From positions 1 to 64,000 of the forward strand of contig CAKTZI010000004.1 of NCBI GenBank assembly GCA_934635385.1: a DNA stretch of 64,000 nt. The letters are read 5' to 3'. Source of the DNA: an uncultured Kiritimatiellota bacterium. GTDB lineage: Bacteria; Verrucomicrobiota; Kiritimatiellia; RFP12; UBA1067. The position numbers and the translations under genes were made by a program. Within the stretch, counting starts at the first letter, position 1, and every line of letters begins with the position of its first letter. The notes beneath the pieces are model-generated. The model searched no databases. It worked only from the letters and a program-made list of their open reading frames with translations, and was not told the DNA's origin. Below are positions 56,537 to 64,000 of the stretch, in pieces.

Positions 56537-59245
56537 TTATACCAAAAAATGCCACCCTACGGGGGGGGGGGGCGTAGGGCAAGCCCGCCGAAAGCCCGCC
56601 GAACCATCGGAAACGGCATACAGGGCGTTGGTCAGGCCGCCGCGGTACGAGCTGTCGCCCGCCGCGATGAACGGCGTCGCCGCAAACTTCCCGTTGTCCC
56701 GGCAGTCGTACCAGCGCGCGATCCGGCCGTCGTCCTCCTGTCCCTCACGCCAGGCAAACGATGACGTCCGGCTGGCGTCTAGGTGGAAGGCCGCCGTATC
56801 GAACGCCGCCGGCGTCAGGCCGCCCGCCAGTTCGAACGCACCGCCCGCAACATCAAGCGCCGCCACGCCACGAACCGACGCCTCGACCGTAACCGTGCCG
56901 GAGCCGGTCTTCGTGAGCGTCCCGCCCGCCGACAGCACGACTTCGCCAATCGTCGTGTCGGTGTCGGCGACAAGCTTCGGCACGGCGTTGTCCTTTGAGA
57001 ATTCCATGCGGGAAATTCTCGCGGGAACCCGCGCAAACGGCGCGTCGACGCCCTTCCACTTCTTCATCAGGTAGGCGATCGTCTGCTGACGCTCGGCATC
57101 CGACAGGACTCGATCATAGAGCAGGACTTCGCCCAGCTGCGTGTCGCCGTACTCATAACCACGGTCGGTGGCCAGCCAATGCGCACCCACGGCATCGACG
57201 GACGAGAAACTGGCGACGTAGTAGGCATTCGTGTCAATGTCAAACCGCGCCCAGGGATCAACGGCCACGCCGTCCATCGTCCAGACGCCGGCCGACGCCT
57301 TGCCGTAGGCGTACGAGGGATGCAGAAGGCTGGAAACATCCTTCCGCTCACGGTTCAGAACCTGCGACTGACAGCCAAAGAGGTTGGGACGATAGTTCGT
57401 GTCGTTCGTGATCCGAATCAGCTGGACGGCCTCGCGCACCGGGTAGTCGCCTCCGGCAAGGTTCACGACCTTCATCCACGAAGCCGTGCCGCCGGTGCCT
57501 CCCGGCCCTGTCCCGAAATCCAAGACCCGTCGGCCGTTGATGGCGTTCTCCACCAGCGTCGGATGCCCGACCTGAACCTGCGCACAGGCATTCACATCCG
57601 CGCGGCGGTCTTTCCAAGTCACGATTGCGCCATCTGCGGACACAAAGCTGTCGGCCGTCGCATCGCCCCAGAAGATCGCCCCTTCCGCCGGACTTTCTGA
57701 CGACACCGCCGTCGCCTTCTCGTCGAACGCCACCGCACCGCCGTGAATCTCCAGCGTCGGCGATTCGGGCTGGAAGCGTCCGACCTTCAGCGTACCGCCG
57801 CCTTTCTTGACGAGCTTCGAGCCGCCGATCGCCAGCTGGCGGACTTTGGCCGTGCGCCCGTCTGGCACGGACACGGAAACGGCGGCGTCCGCTGTCGACA
57901 GCACATTCACGTCGCTTCCGACCATGTGCCCGGAATCGCCCCACTTGCGCCGCAGATAGCGCAGCGTCGCCGTGCGTTCGGCATGGGTCAGGCGGTTGGT
58001 GTAGAAGATGGCCTCGGCAAGGCGCACGCCGCCGATGCGGCTATCCCTGTCGATCGCGAATGTCGACGGCTTCAGGCCCTCGCCCGTCAAGGCGTATTCC
58101 AAAATGTGGAAGCGTCCGAACGGAACCGCCTGCCCGTATTCGGCTTCAGCGCCGTCCAGGTAGAGAATGCCGTTGCGCACCTTCGCATCCGTCCAGTCGC
58201 AGGTCAGGGCGTTGTCCGCTCCGCGATGGAACTGATAGGCGTTCGTCTGCCCGATCGGAAACGCGCGCGCAACCTGCGTATCCGCGAAGACGAGAATCAC
58301 GTTCCGCACCCTGTTGTCCCCCAAGTCGTAGGTCATGCCCGCGCTCGGCCCTTGGCTGCTGTCCGCCGGATAGGTGCTGTCCCAACCGTAGGCGCCGAAG
58401 TCGACGACGGAAAAGCCGCCCAACATCTGGGCCGAAAGGAAAGGACGGTAAACGCCGTCCGCACCGCCGAAGGCCGTTGCGACAATCGACTCGTGCTCCT
58501 CGCGGGCATCGCGCCAAGCCGCGACATACGTGCGCCCGTCCGCGCCCTCCGCCAAGTCCATGCGGTTCGTGCGCGCAGCATCGACCCAGAAGACGGGATC
58601 GCCGCCGGGCGCGTCAAGGGCATCCGGCGCGCCTTCCAGCTCCAACACGCCGCCGTTGACGTCAATCCGCTGGGCATCCGCGTTGAGTGTGCCCCGCACG
58701 AGCAAAGAGCCTGCGCCATCTTTGATCAGGTAGCCGGACGCACCCGTCACGGCGTCCAGCGTCGCGGTAACGCCAGTCGGCACGTTTACCGTCGGACGAT
58801 TCGCGGCATCGATCGCCGAAAGGCGTGGCGACGTCGCAGCGCCAGAGAGAAAGAGGCTCCACTTCAATGCGTTGCCCATCCACACGCCATCGAACCCTGA
58901 CGTGTCGCCGACCGTCACCGTGCGCGGCGTGACGGACGCACCCGCGCGGTCGTAAGTGGCGATCCGATGCAGCCACGTGCCCGCAACGGAGCCGATCTCG
59001 AACGCGCTCACCGCCGGCAGACGGACGGTCTGGACTGCCGAACCGTTGCCAGTGGCAGCGGGTTCGTCCGGCAGAATCGCCGCGTCCGATGCTCCCGACG
59101 GATAGCCGGTCGCCCCCTGCCAGTTCGAGACTGTCGCCCAGTCCTGCTGTCCGCTGCTCACGTTCGCCCAGCGGACTTCATCCGCCACAAGCCGTGCGCA
59201 CAGGAACGTCGACAAGACCGCCCATCCGAAGTTCGTTGCCTTCAT
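56537..59245 (-). CDS. LamG/autotransporter-strand surface protein, 3' end broken at a G12 tract
   Basis: About 902 residues. Signal peptide MKATNFGWAVLSTFLCARLV, then at least three repeats that each contain a concanavalin/LamG-like unit (VFWVDAARTNRMDLAEG, WGDATADSFVSADGAIVTWK, FHLDASRTSSFAWREG). Between them are short beta strands of the autotransporter type (LVKKGGGTLKVGRF, LTKTGSGTVTVEA). The last repeat is cut off: after GSAGFRRACP a run of proline codons (C12 on the coding strand) leads to VGWHFLV and a stop. GAGGGAG lies 5 nt before ATG 59245. Probably a surface adhesin or glycan-binding protein. Confidence 0.82.
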   Translation of the reverse strand: MKATNFGWAVLSTFLCARLVADEVRWANVSSGQQDWATVSNWQGATGYPSGASDAAILPDEPAATGNGSAVQTVRLPAVSAFEIGSVAGTWLHRIATYDRAGASVTPRTVTVGDTSGFDGVWMGNALKWSLFLSGAATSPRLSAIDAANRPTVNVPTGVTATLDAVTGASGYLIKDGAGSLLVRGTLNADAQRIDVNGGVLELEGAPDALDAPGGDPVFWVDAARTNRMDLAEGADGRTYVAAWRDAREEHESIVATAFGGADGVYRPFLSAQMLGGFSVVDFGAYGWDSTYPADSSQGPSAGMTYDLGDNRVRNVILVFADTQVARAFPIGQTNAYQFHRGADNALTCDWTDAKVRNGILYLDGAEAEYGQAVPFGRFHILEYALTGEGLKPSTFAIDRDSRIGGVRLAEAIFYTNRLTHAERTATLRYLRRKWGDSGHMVGSDVNVLSTADAAVSVSVPDGRTAKVRQLAIGGSKLVKKGGGTLKVGRFQPESPTLEIHGGAVAFDEKATAVSSESPAEGAIFWGDATADSFVSADGAIVTWKDRRADVNACAQVQVGHPTLVENAINGRRVLDFGTGPGGTGGTASWMKVVNLAGGDYPVREAVQLIRITNDTNYRPNLFGCQSQVLNRERKDVSSLLHPSYAYGKASAGVWTMDGVAVDPWARFDIDTNAYYVASFSSVDAVGAHWLATDRGYEYGDTQLGEVLLYDRVLSDAERQQTIAYLMKKWKGVDAPFARVPARISRMEFSKDNAVPKLVADTDTTIGEVVLSAGGTLTKTGSGTVTVEASVRGVAALDVAGGAFELAGGLTPAAFDTAAFHLDASRTSSFAWREGQEDDGRIARWYDCRDNGKFAATPFIAAGDSSYRGGLTNALYAVSDGSAGFRRACPTPPPPVGWHFLV
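56551..56579. repeat. G12 homopolymer flanked by inverted CCCTACG/CGTAGGG
   Basis: CCCTAC, twelve G, then CGTAGGG. Base pairing of the flanks would form a hairpin with the G run in the loop. It coincides with the abrupt end of the LamG gene. Confidence 0.85.
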
Positions 59246-59319
59246 CAAGTTCTCCCTCATTCAGTGATTCGCGTTGAGTTTTCCGAACGCACGTCGTGTG
59301 CGTCGTGCGGAAATTATAG

Positions 59320-59328
59320 CATAATAAG
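59320..59328 (-). promoter_or_regulatory. Promoter of the LamG-type gene
   Basis: TGCTATAAT on the minus strand, followed by a leader with hairpin-forming CGCACGACGCACACG and GAGGGAG before ATG 59245. Coordinates are approximate by a few bases. Confidence 0.55.
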
Positions 59329-59398
59329 CCTTGCACGCGCTCAAAATCGTCTATCGTTTCAAGCACGAAATCACTATCGAATCAAGAATGGCTTGCTA

Positions 59399-59533
59399 CT
59401 ACGCGATCGCGAACCAGTTGTAGCCCCGGTTGCCGCAGACCTCGACGACGTACGTCTCGACGGGGTGCCTCCAGCCGGGTCGGCGCGGCAGCGAGTCGCG
59501 GTAGTGAGGATCTTTGATACGGTCGATCACCAT
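59399..59533 (-). CDS. Small ORF coupled to the truncated AAA-ATPase
   Basis: 44 residues: MVIDRIKDPHYRDSLPRRPG, then WRHPVETYVVEVCG and NRGYNWFAIA. The start overlaps the AAA-ATPase stop (TGATG). It looks like the C-terminal end of a longer protein, so it may be a remnant of a gene that lost its body; the family is not recognised. Confidence 0.45.
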   Translation of the reverse strand: MVIDRIKDPHYRDSLPRRPGWRHPVETYVVEVCGNRGYNWFAIA

Positions 59534-60777
59534 CAGCTCTGAATGACTTCAGCCAACAATTGGCGAACGGCAAGGTTCGGGATCGCAAGGGTGAACGGAT
59601 CTTTAAACGTCAAATATCCAAGATAATAGAGATAGTAAGGGAATGCCGCCTCGAAATCAAACTTCATGCGGCCGAACTTCGCCGCGAGCCCGCTGCGGGA
59701 GGCCGCCTCGCCCTCGCCGCGCTCAATGTAGGCGCGCATGCGCGCGAGCGCGTTCGCCCCGCCGCCCGCGAGCCGACGGATCCACCCCACGTCCGTGCGC
59801 ACGTTCGCGTCGAGCGGCATCTCGGGGATCTTCCCCCTGTTCACGACGAGGCAGCGCAGGTACCAGTTCGTGATCGTCGCGTTGTAAAGAGGCTCCGCGC
59901 CCGGCAGGAAGCGGTAGCCGTCGTAGAACGCCTTGAGGTCGGCGAGGACGGTCGGCATCAGGGACGGGTCGAAGCCGTTGTCGGCGAAGATCTCCGCGAC
60001 GTACTTCGCGACCTGCGCCTCGGTGAAGCCGACGATGCCGAGCTTGTCCTCGTCGAGGTTCACGACCGTGCCGACGTTGAAGCCGCTGGAGAGGTCGTCG
60101 AGCGTGATCGGAAGCACGCCCGTGAAGTACGTGCGCCCCACCGTGCCGTCCGCAAGCCCCGCCTTGAACGACTTGAAGAACGCCTTGAAGAAGGACTCGC
60201 GCGCCGAATCCGCGCTGTCGTGCCCGCAGATCGCGTCGTACTCCGCGTCGCGCCGCGAGACGACCAGCTCGTTCGTGAAGTTGTCGTACTCGTCGATGAT
60301 CACGTAGAGCGGAGGAAGCCTCTTGTCCGCAATGACACGGCGAAGCGCGTCGATCATGGCCGCCGGCGTCTCGGCCGCCACCGCCTCCGACCAGTCGGCA
60401 AGATGTCGGTAGTCAGCAGCGAAACTGCGGACCATGCCGCGCACGTTCGCGCAGAACCGTTCCTCGATCTCGCGCACCGTCCCGACCTGGATCGTCGAGA
60501 AGTCGAACTTTAGGACGAGGAAGGAGTTCGCGAGCGGCGTCGGGTTCCTGCCGATGTCCGTCTTTCCGAAGAGCGCGTCGAAGCGGTCCTTGCAGTTGAT
60601 GTCGTAGTAGTAGCCGAGCATCGAGCACCAGAGCGACTTGCCGAAGCGCTTCGGCCGCAGGAAGACGGGCGTCTTCACGTCCTCCAGCGCACGGATGTAG
60701 GCCGTGTTGTCCACGAAGTAGCACTCGCGTACGACCTCTTCCCAGTTCATCACGCCGTAGGGTATCTTCCGTTTCAT
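59533..60777 (-). CDS. AAA-ATPase-like protein (DUF1703 type), nuclease domain missing
   Basis: 414 residues. Same N-terminal architecture as the gene at 47214: IPYGVMNWEEVVRECYFVDN, LRPKRFGKSLWC, IIDEYDNFTNE, TYFTGVLPITLDDLSSGFN. It ends at AIPNLAVRQLLAEVIQS, which corresponds to the point where the longer copy begins the nuclease half. No PD-(D/E)XK motif remains. ATG 60777 is 7 nt after TGGTATAAT. Confidence 0.88.
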   Translation of the reverse strand: MKRKIPYGVMNWEEVVRECYFVDNTAYIRALEDVKTPVFLRPKRFGKSLWCSMLGYYYDINCKDRFDALFGKTDIGRNPTPLANSFLVLKFDFSTIQVGTVREIEERFCANVRGMVRSFAADYRHLADWSEAVAAETPAAMIDALRRVIADKRLPPLYVIIDEYDNFTNELVVSRRDAEYDAICGHDSADSARESFFKAFFKSFKAGLADGTVGRTYFTGVLPITLDDLSSGFNVGTVVNLDEDKLGIVGFTEAQVAKYVAEIFADNGFDPSLMPTVLADLKAFYDGYRFLPGAEPLYNATITNWYLRCLVVNRGKIPEMPLDANVRTDVGWIRRLAGGGANALARMRAYIERGEGEAASRSGLAAKFGRMKFDFEAAFPYYLYYLGYLTFKDPFTLAIPNLAVRQLLAEVIQS

Positions 60778-60784
60778 GTCGCTT

Positions 60785-60793
60785 ATTATACCA
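60785..60793 (-). promoter_or_regulatory. Leaderless promoter of the truncated AAA-ATPase
   Basis: TGGTATAAT on the minus strand, 7 nt before ATG 60777. Confidence 0.7.
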
Positions 60794-60826
60794 AATTTGC
60801 GGGTGATCCCGCCCTGACTGCGAATA

Positions 60827-60835
60827 TGGTATACT
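60827..60835 (+). promoter_or_regulatory. Leaderless promoter of the sensor-AraC regulator
   Basis: TGGTATACT, exactly 7 nt before ATG 60843, divergent to the AAA-ATPase promoter 33 nt away. Confidence 0.65.
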
Positions 60836-60842
60836 TTCCGCC

Positions 60843-62012
60843 ATGAAGCGAAGCGCGAAAAAGCGAACCGTCATGGTCGTGCTGTGGCTGGCGGGATCCG
60901 CCGGCCGCAAGCAGCTGACGGGCATCCTGCAGTACGTCAACGCCGGACACCCCTGGAGCATCCGGCTCGTTACCGATCCCAAGGACTTCACGGACGACGC
61001 CATCCGACAGGCCGAGGCCGATGGCGTCAACGGCTTTCTCGTCCACGCCAACGCGCAGGTCGGCACCGCCCTCGCCGCCTCCACGATCCCCACCGTCCTG
61101 CTGGACTTTCCGCCGCCCGCCCTGCGGAAGCGCACGAAGGCCATCGCCCTCATCCTCGACGGCGACGAGCAGATCGGGCGCACGGCCGCCGACTACTTCC
61201 TCAAGCTCGGCAACTTCGCCTCCTTCGCGTTCGTGCCGGACGAGCAGAACCGAGGCTGGTCACGCCTGCGCGAGCGCGGCTACAAGACGGCACTCAACGA
61301 ACACGATCGACCCTGCCGGGTCTACGGACGCGACAAGGGCGCCCTGTCCGACTGGCTCAAGACGCTGACGCGTCCGGCCGCCGTCTTCACCGCCTACGAC
61401 CTGCGGGCACAGGAAACCATCGAAGCCTGCAAAGCGGCGAAGCTGTCGATTCCGGATCAGGTCGCCGTTCTCGGCGTCGACAACGACGAGCTCATCTGCG
61501 ACTACACGACACCGTCGATCTCCAGCGTCCGCATCGACCATGAGACGCTGGGCGCGGAGGCGGCCAAGCTGCTCGACCGGCTGATGCGCACACCGTCGGC
61601 CGTCCGCCCGAAGCCGGTCTTCATGCCGGCGGGCGTCGTCGTCGAGCGGGAATCGACAGCGCCCACGCCGCCGGCCGCGCACCTCGTCGCCCGCGCGCTG
61701 GACTACATCCGCGCACATGCGGCGGAGCGCATCTCGGTGTCCGATGTCGTCCGGCATCTCGGCATTTCACGCCGCCTCGCCGACGCCCGGTTCGGAGCCG
61801 CCACCGGCTCGTCCATCCGCCGCGCCATCGAAGACCGTCGCCTGGCGCTCGTGCAGGAACGGCTCAAGGCCACAAGCCTCTCCATCGACAAGGTCGCGCG
61901 CCTCTGTGGCTACGTCCATCCGCAGCGGCTCAAGTACGTCTTCAAGGCCCGCTTCGGCATGTCCATGTCCGACTGGCGAAACCAGGCCAGACACCCACGC
62001 GAAATCAGATGA
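60843..62012 (+). CDS. XylR-type regulator: LacI-like sensor domain plus AraC helix-turn-helix
   Basis: 389 residues. About 1-275 is a periplasmic-binding-protein fold without its own N-terminal helix-turn-helix: VMVVLWLAGSAGRKQLTGIL, PTVLLDFPP, AVLGVDNDELICDYTTPSIS. About 285-380 is an AraC double helix-turn-helix (ISVSDVVRHLGISRRLADAR and VARLCGYVHPQRLKYVFKARF). The type controls carbohydrate use in PVC and Bacteroidetes-like genomes. No sugar operon is adjacent. The 3' end overlaps cdsA by 8 nt. Confidence 0.92.
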   Translation: MKRSAKKRTVMVVLWLAGSAGRKQLTGILQYVNAGHPWSIRLVTDPKDFTDDAIRQAEADGVNGFLVHANAQVGTALAASTIPTVLLDFPPPALRKRTKAIALILDGDEQIGRTAADYFLKLGNFASFAFVPDEQNRGWSRLRERGYKTALNEHDRPCRVYGRDKGALSDWLKTLTRPAAVFTAYDLRAQETIEACKAAKLSIPDQVAVLGVDNDELICDYTTPSISSVRIDHETLGAEAAKLLDRLMRTPSAVRPKPVFMPAGVVVERESTAPTPPAAHLVARALDYIRAHAAERISVSDVVRHLGISRRLADARFGAATGSSIRRAIEDRRLALVQERLKATSLSIDKVARLCGYVHPQRLKYVFKARFGMSMSDWRNQARHPREIR

Positions 62013-62664
62013 ACCACAGGAGAAGCGCGGGCGCGAGGAGGAGCGAGTCGAACATGTCGAGAAGGCCGCCGAGGCCCGCCGGCATGAAGGTCGCCGAGTC
62101 CTTGACGCCGACCCAGCGCTTGAGCTTCGACTCGATCAGGTCGCCGAGCGTCCCGACGAGCGCGGCCGTGACGCCGAACGCCAACGCCTTCGGCACGCCG
62201 AAGTGCGTGGCCGGCAGGAACGCGCACGAGACGAGGCACGATCCGAAGACCGAGCCGAAAAGCCCTTCCCAGCTCTTGTTCGGCGAAATCGTCGGGCACA
62301 GCTTGTGCGTCCGCCCGCGCAGCTTCTGCGCGCCGACGCCGAACGCGAAGCCGCCCATGTCCGAGATCTTCACGATGGCGATCACGTAGAGGAGCATCAC
62401 GTTGCCGAAACGCTGGGCGATCAGCGGCAGCACCGAGAACGTGACCGCGAGCAGCAGGCCGAAGACCACGGCCGCGCCAAAGGCCTTCGCGCGCTCCGTG
62501 CGCACCTTCCGCAGGAGCAGCAGCACAAGCTCCAGACCGGCCAGCGTCGCGAGAACGAGGCAGACGGGACGGAAGCACGCGACAGGCGCAAACAAAATCG
62601 CGCACACGGCAAGCACCGCCGTCGTCAGCGCCGTCAGGATTCGTCGGGCAATCGGATTCATCAT
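62005..62664 (-). CDS. cdsA: Phosphatidate cytidylyltransferase
   Basis: 219 residues with about seven membrane helices. The signature is at SKLKRWVGVKDSATFMPAGL followed by GGLLDMFDSLL: Ser, Lys-Arg, Lys-Asp and two final Asp are kept, while the usual HGG is LGG. It makes CDP-diacylglycerol for phospholipid synthesis, complementing the CDP-alcohol transferase at 20564. ATG 62664 follows a short leader; ATG 62661 is also possible. Confidence 0.9.
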   Translation of the reverse strand: MMNPIARRILTALTTAVLAVCAILFAPVACFRPVCLVLATLAGLELVLLLLRKVRTERAKAFGAAVVFGLLLAVTFSVLPLIAQRFGNVMLLYVIAIVKISDMGGFAFGVGAQKLRGRTHKLCPTISPNKSWEGLFGSVFGSCLVSCAFLPATHFGVPKALAFGVTAALVGTLGDLIESKLKRWVGVKDSATFMPAGLGGLLDMFDSLLLAPALLLWFI

Positions 62665-62719
62665 CAGGTCTCCAGGCAATGGTTTTGGGGTTGTTTCCGC
62701 ATATGCGCCGCGCGTGCGC

Positions 62720-64000
62720 TCATGCCAGCGCGGCGAGGATTTCGGGCAGGAGCTGCTTCTTGCGCGAGAGGACGCCTGGCATGAGCCAGGTGCCGCCGTC
62801 GCCAAGGCGGTAGGGCAGCGCGCGGCGGACGGAATCCACGCCGCTGAACAGGAGTTCCGAATTGCCGCGCACGGGGTCGGTGACCATGAGGGCCATGAAG
62901 TCGAGTCCCTCGCTCTTCACGCGCGCGTCCATCGCCGCCGCCAGCTCCTTCACGTGGCGGTGGAAGACCGCGAGGTTCGACTCCTCGATCTGCGCAAGCA
63001 CGAACTTCATGCCGTTCTCGGAATACGTCTTCGCGTCGCTCGCGATCGCCTCGGCCGCGCACATCGACGCGAGCGGCGACGCGACAGACGACAGGCCCGC
63101 GAAGACCGACGCGGCCGTCTCGCCGCAGATCTTCTCCAGCCAGTCGCACATCGTGCGGTCGGTCTCCGTCGTCGTCGGGGACTGGAAGAGCAGCGTGTCC
63201 GCGACGATGCCGGCGATCAGCACGCCCGCGATCTCGCGCGTCGGCCGCTCGCCCAGGCCGCGGAACATCTTCGCGACGAGCGTGCAGGTCGAGCCGACGG
63301 CGTCCGCCGTGTACTTGATCGGGTCGCGCGTCGCCGAGAACGCCATGCGGTGGTGGTCGACGACCTCCACGACGGGAACCTCCTCCAGGCCGGGAATGCC
63401 CTGCTCGGTCTCGTTGTGGTCGACGAGGATCATGCGGAACGGCGGCTCCTCCGCAAACGCCCGCTTGAGGAGCGTGCCCACGAGCCGCCCCTTCTCGTCC
63501 ACGACCGGGAAGTGGTTGTGCGGGTTCTTCAGGACGGGCTTGCGGATGTCGTGGATGCGGTCCGTGTCGACAAGCACCTGCGCGCAGTGGTGCAGGGGCG
63601 CCGCGCCGACGGGAATCGTGAGGTCGGCCTTGGCGATGAAGAGCGAGAGGAGCTTCGCGGGCGAGAGCATCCCGGCGAAGCCGCCGTCCGCCGCGCGGAC
63701 GGGCAGGGACGACTCGCCGCTCGCCTCCAGAATCTTCAGGGCCTCCACGAGCGGCTGCGCCGACTCGATCAGCGGCAGCGACGTGTCCATCAGGTCCTTC
63801 ACGCGCACGTAGACGTCGCGCTTCGCCCGGAGGGGCTTCAGCTTGAAATGGTCGAAGACCCAGCGCGCCTTCTCCGGCAGGAGGCCCGCGCAAATGGCCT
63901 CGACGTCGCACGAGCCCGTGCGACGCCGAAGTTCCGCGAGCGCGTAGGCGCTCATCACCGAATCCACGTCGGGATTGCGGTGCCCGCAGACAAACGTCCT
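62720..64000 (-). CDS. Family II (DHH) manganese pyrophosphatase with CBS domains, 5' end outside window
   Basis: 427 codons are visible; the start lies beyond 64000. FVCGHRNPDVDSVMSAYAL is the first Mn-binding motif, then a CBS pair (KDLMDTSLPLIESAQ, VLKNPHNHFPVVDEKGRLVG), then VDHNETEQG, EVVDHHR and AGIVADTLLFQSPTTTETD of the DHH/DHHA2 parts. It hydrolyses PPi and CBS would tune activity by adenine nucleotides. Full length probably about 430-440 residues. Confidence 0.93.
   Translation of the reverse strand, partial: RTFVCGHRNPDVDSVMSAYALAELRRRTGSCDVEAICAGLLPEKARWVFDHFKLKPLRAKRDVYVRVKDLMDTSLPLIESAQPLVEALKILEASGESSLPVRAADGGFAGMLSPAKLLSLFIAKADLTIPVGAAPLHHCAQVLVDTDRIHDIRKPVLKNPHNHFPVVDEKGRLVGTLLKRAFAEEPPFRMILVDHNETEQGIPGLEEVPVVEVVDHHRMAFSATRDPIKYTADAVGSTCTLVAKMFRGLGERPTREIAGVLIAGIVADTLLFQSPTTTETDRTMCDWLEKICGETAASVFAGLSSVASPLASMCAAEAIASDAKTYSENGMKFVLAQIEESNLAVFHRHVKELAAAMDARVKSEGLDFMALMVTDPVRGNSELLFSGVDSVRRALPYRLGDGGTWLMPGVLSRKKQLLPEILAALA

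Overview
The window reads as a high-GC chromosomal segment of an uncultured, Gram-negative, probably fermentative bacterium of the PVC superphylum, with a gut-type Kiritimatiellota/Verrucomicrobiota-like lineage as best guess. This is inference from gene content: an N-methylated pseudopilin, Pal, Tat, a LamG/autotransporter-strand surface protein, a LacI-type sensor fused to an AraC helix-turn-helix, two AAA-ATPase/PD-(D/E)XK genes, and an etfBA/acyl-CoA dehydrogenase operon. Almost all host genes are on the minus strand. Many start 6-10 nt after a TG-n-TATAAT or TG-n-TATACT box, so leaderless transcription looks common.

Layout. 1-5928: right end of a phage or integrative element, with nine tightly overlapping plus-strand genes (DUF5131, PAPS-reductase-like, ASCH-like, DNA methyltransferase) and a convergent tyrosine integrase. 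5929-12201: accessory zone with hipBA, a sirtuin, a candidate structured RNA, a frameshifted ankyrin lipoprotein, and relics of Sir2, VapC, YkgJ and DUF4186 genes. 12202-22620: housekeeping (cysK, purF, xseA, folB, a TsaC-Maf fusion, priA, pseudopilin, CDP-alcohol transferase, mutY). 22617-28990: a methyltransferase relic, five small mobile-type genes including DUF4417, and a large MmeI-like restriction-modification protein. 29013-36908: ABC ATPase, trkH, tatC, tatA/B, pal, gap, 6-phosphofructokinase, a nucleotide-sugar epimerase, a thioesterase and tRNA-Tyr. 36966-42356: etfB-etfA-acyl-CoA dehydrogenase-GNAT-LarA-like operon. 42395-44332: serine hydrolase and lipoprotein genes behind a second copy of the structured RNA. 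44784-48968: nucleotidase, prenyl synthase, htpX and an AAA/nuclease gene. 49026-59245: accessory genes (a chimeric ORF, a three-gene exported cassette, a SacI-like restriction-modification pair, a LamG surface protein broken at a G12 tract). 59399-64000: second AAA-ATPase (truncated), sugar-type regulator, cdsA and a CBS-containing inorganic pyrophosphatase that runs off the window.

Three observations stand out. (1) Two roughly 280-nt intergenic transcripts, 36 kb apart and on opposite strands, share an extended -10 promoter, a conserved long-range stem with compensatory base changes, internal hairpins and a 3' terminator that competes with that stem. Each lies directly upstream of a lipoprotein gene, so they look like an undescribed cis-acting attenuator RNA or sRNA family. 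(2) Palindromic elements and 8-10-bp tandem tracts sit in frame inside conserved protein genes (priA, the MmeI-like gene, ispA, etfA, an ABC ATPase, an epimerase and an exported 1001-aa protein), recalling Rickettsia palindromic elements. (3) Several genes survive only as relics that lost their middles but kept ends, suggesting an active deletion process.
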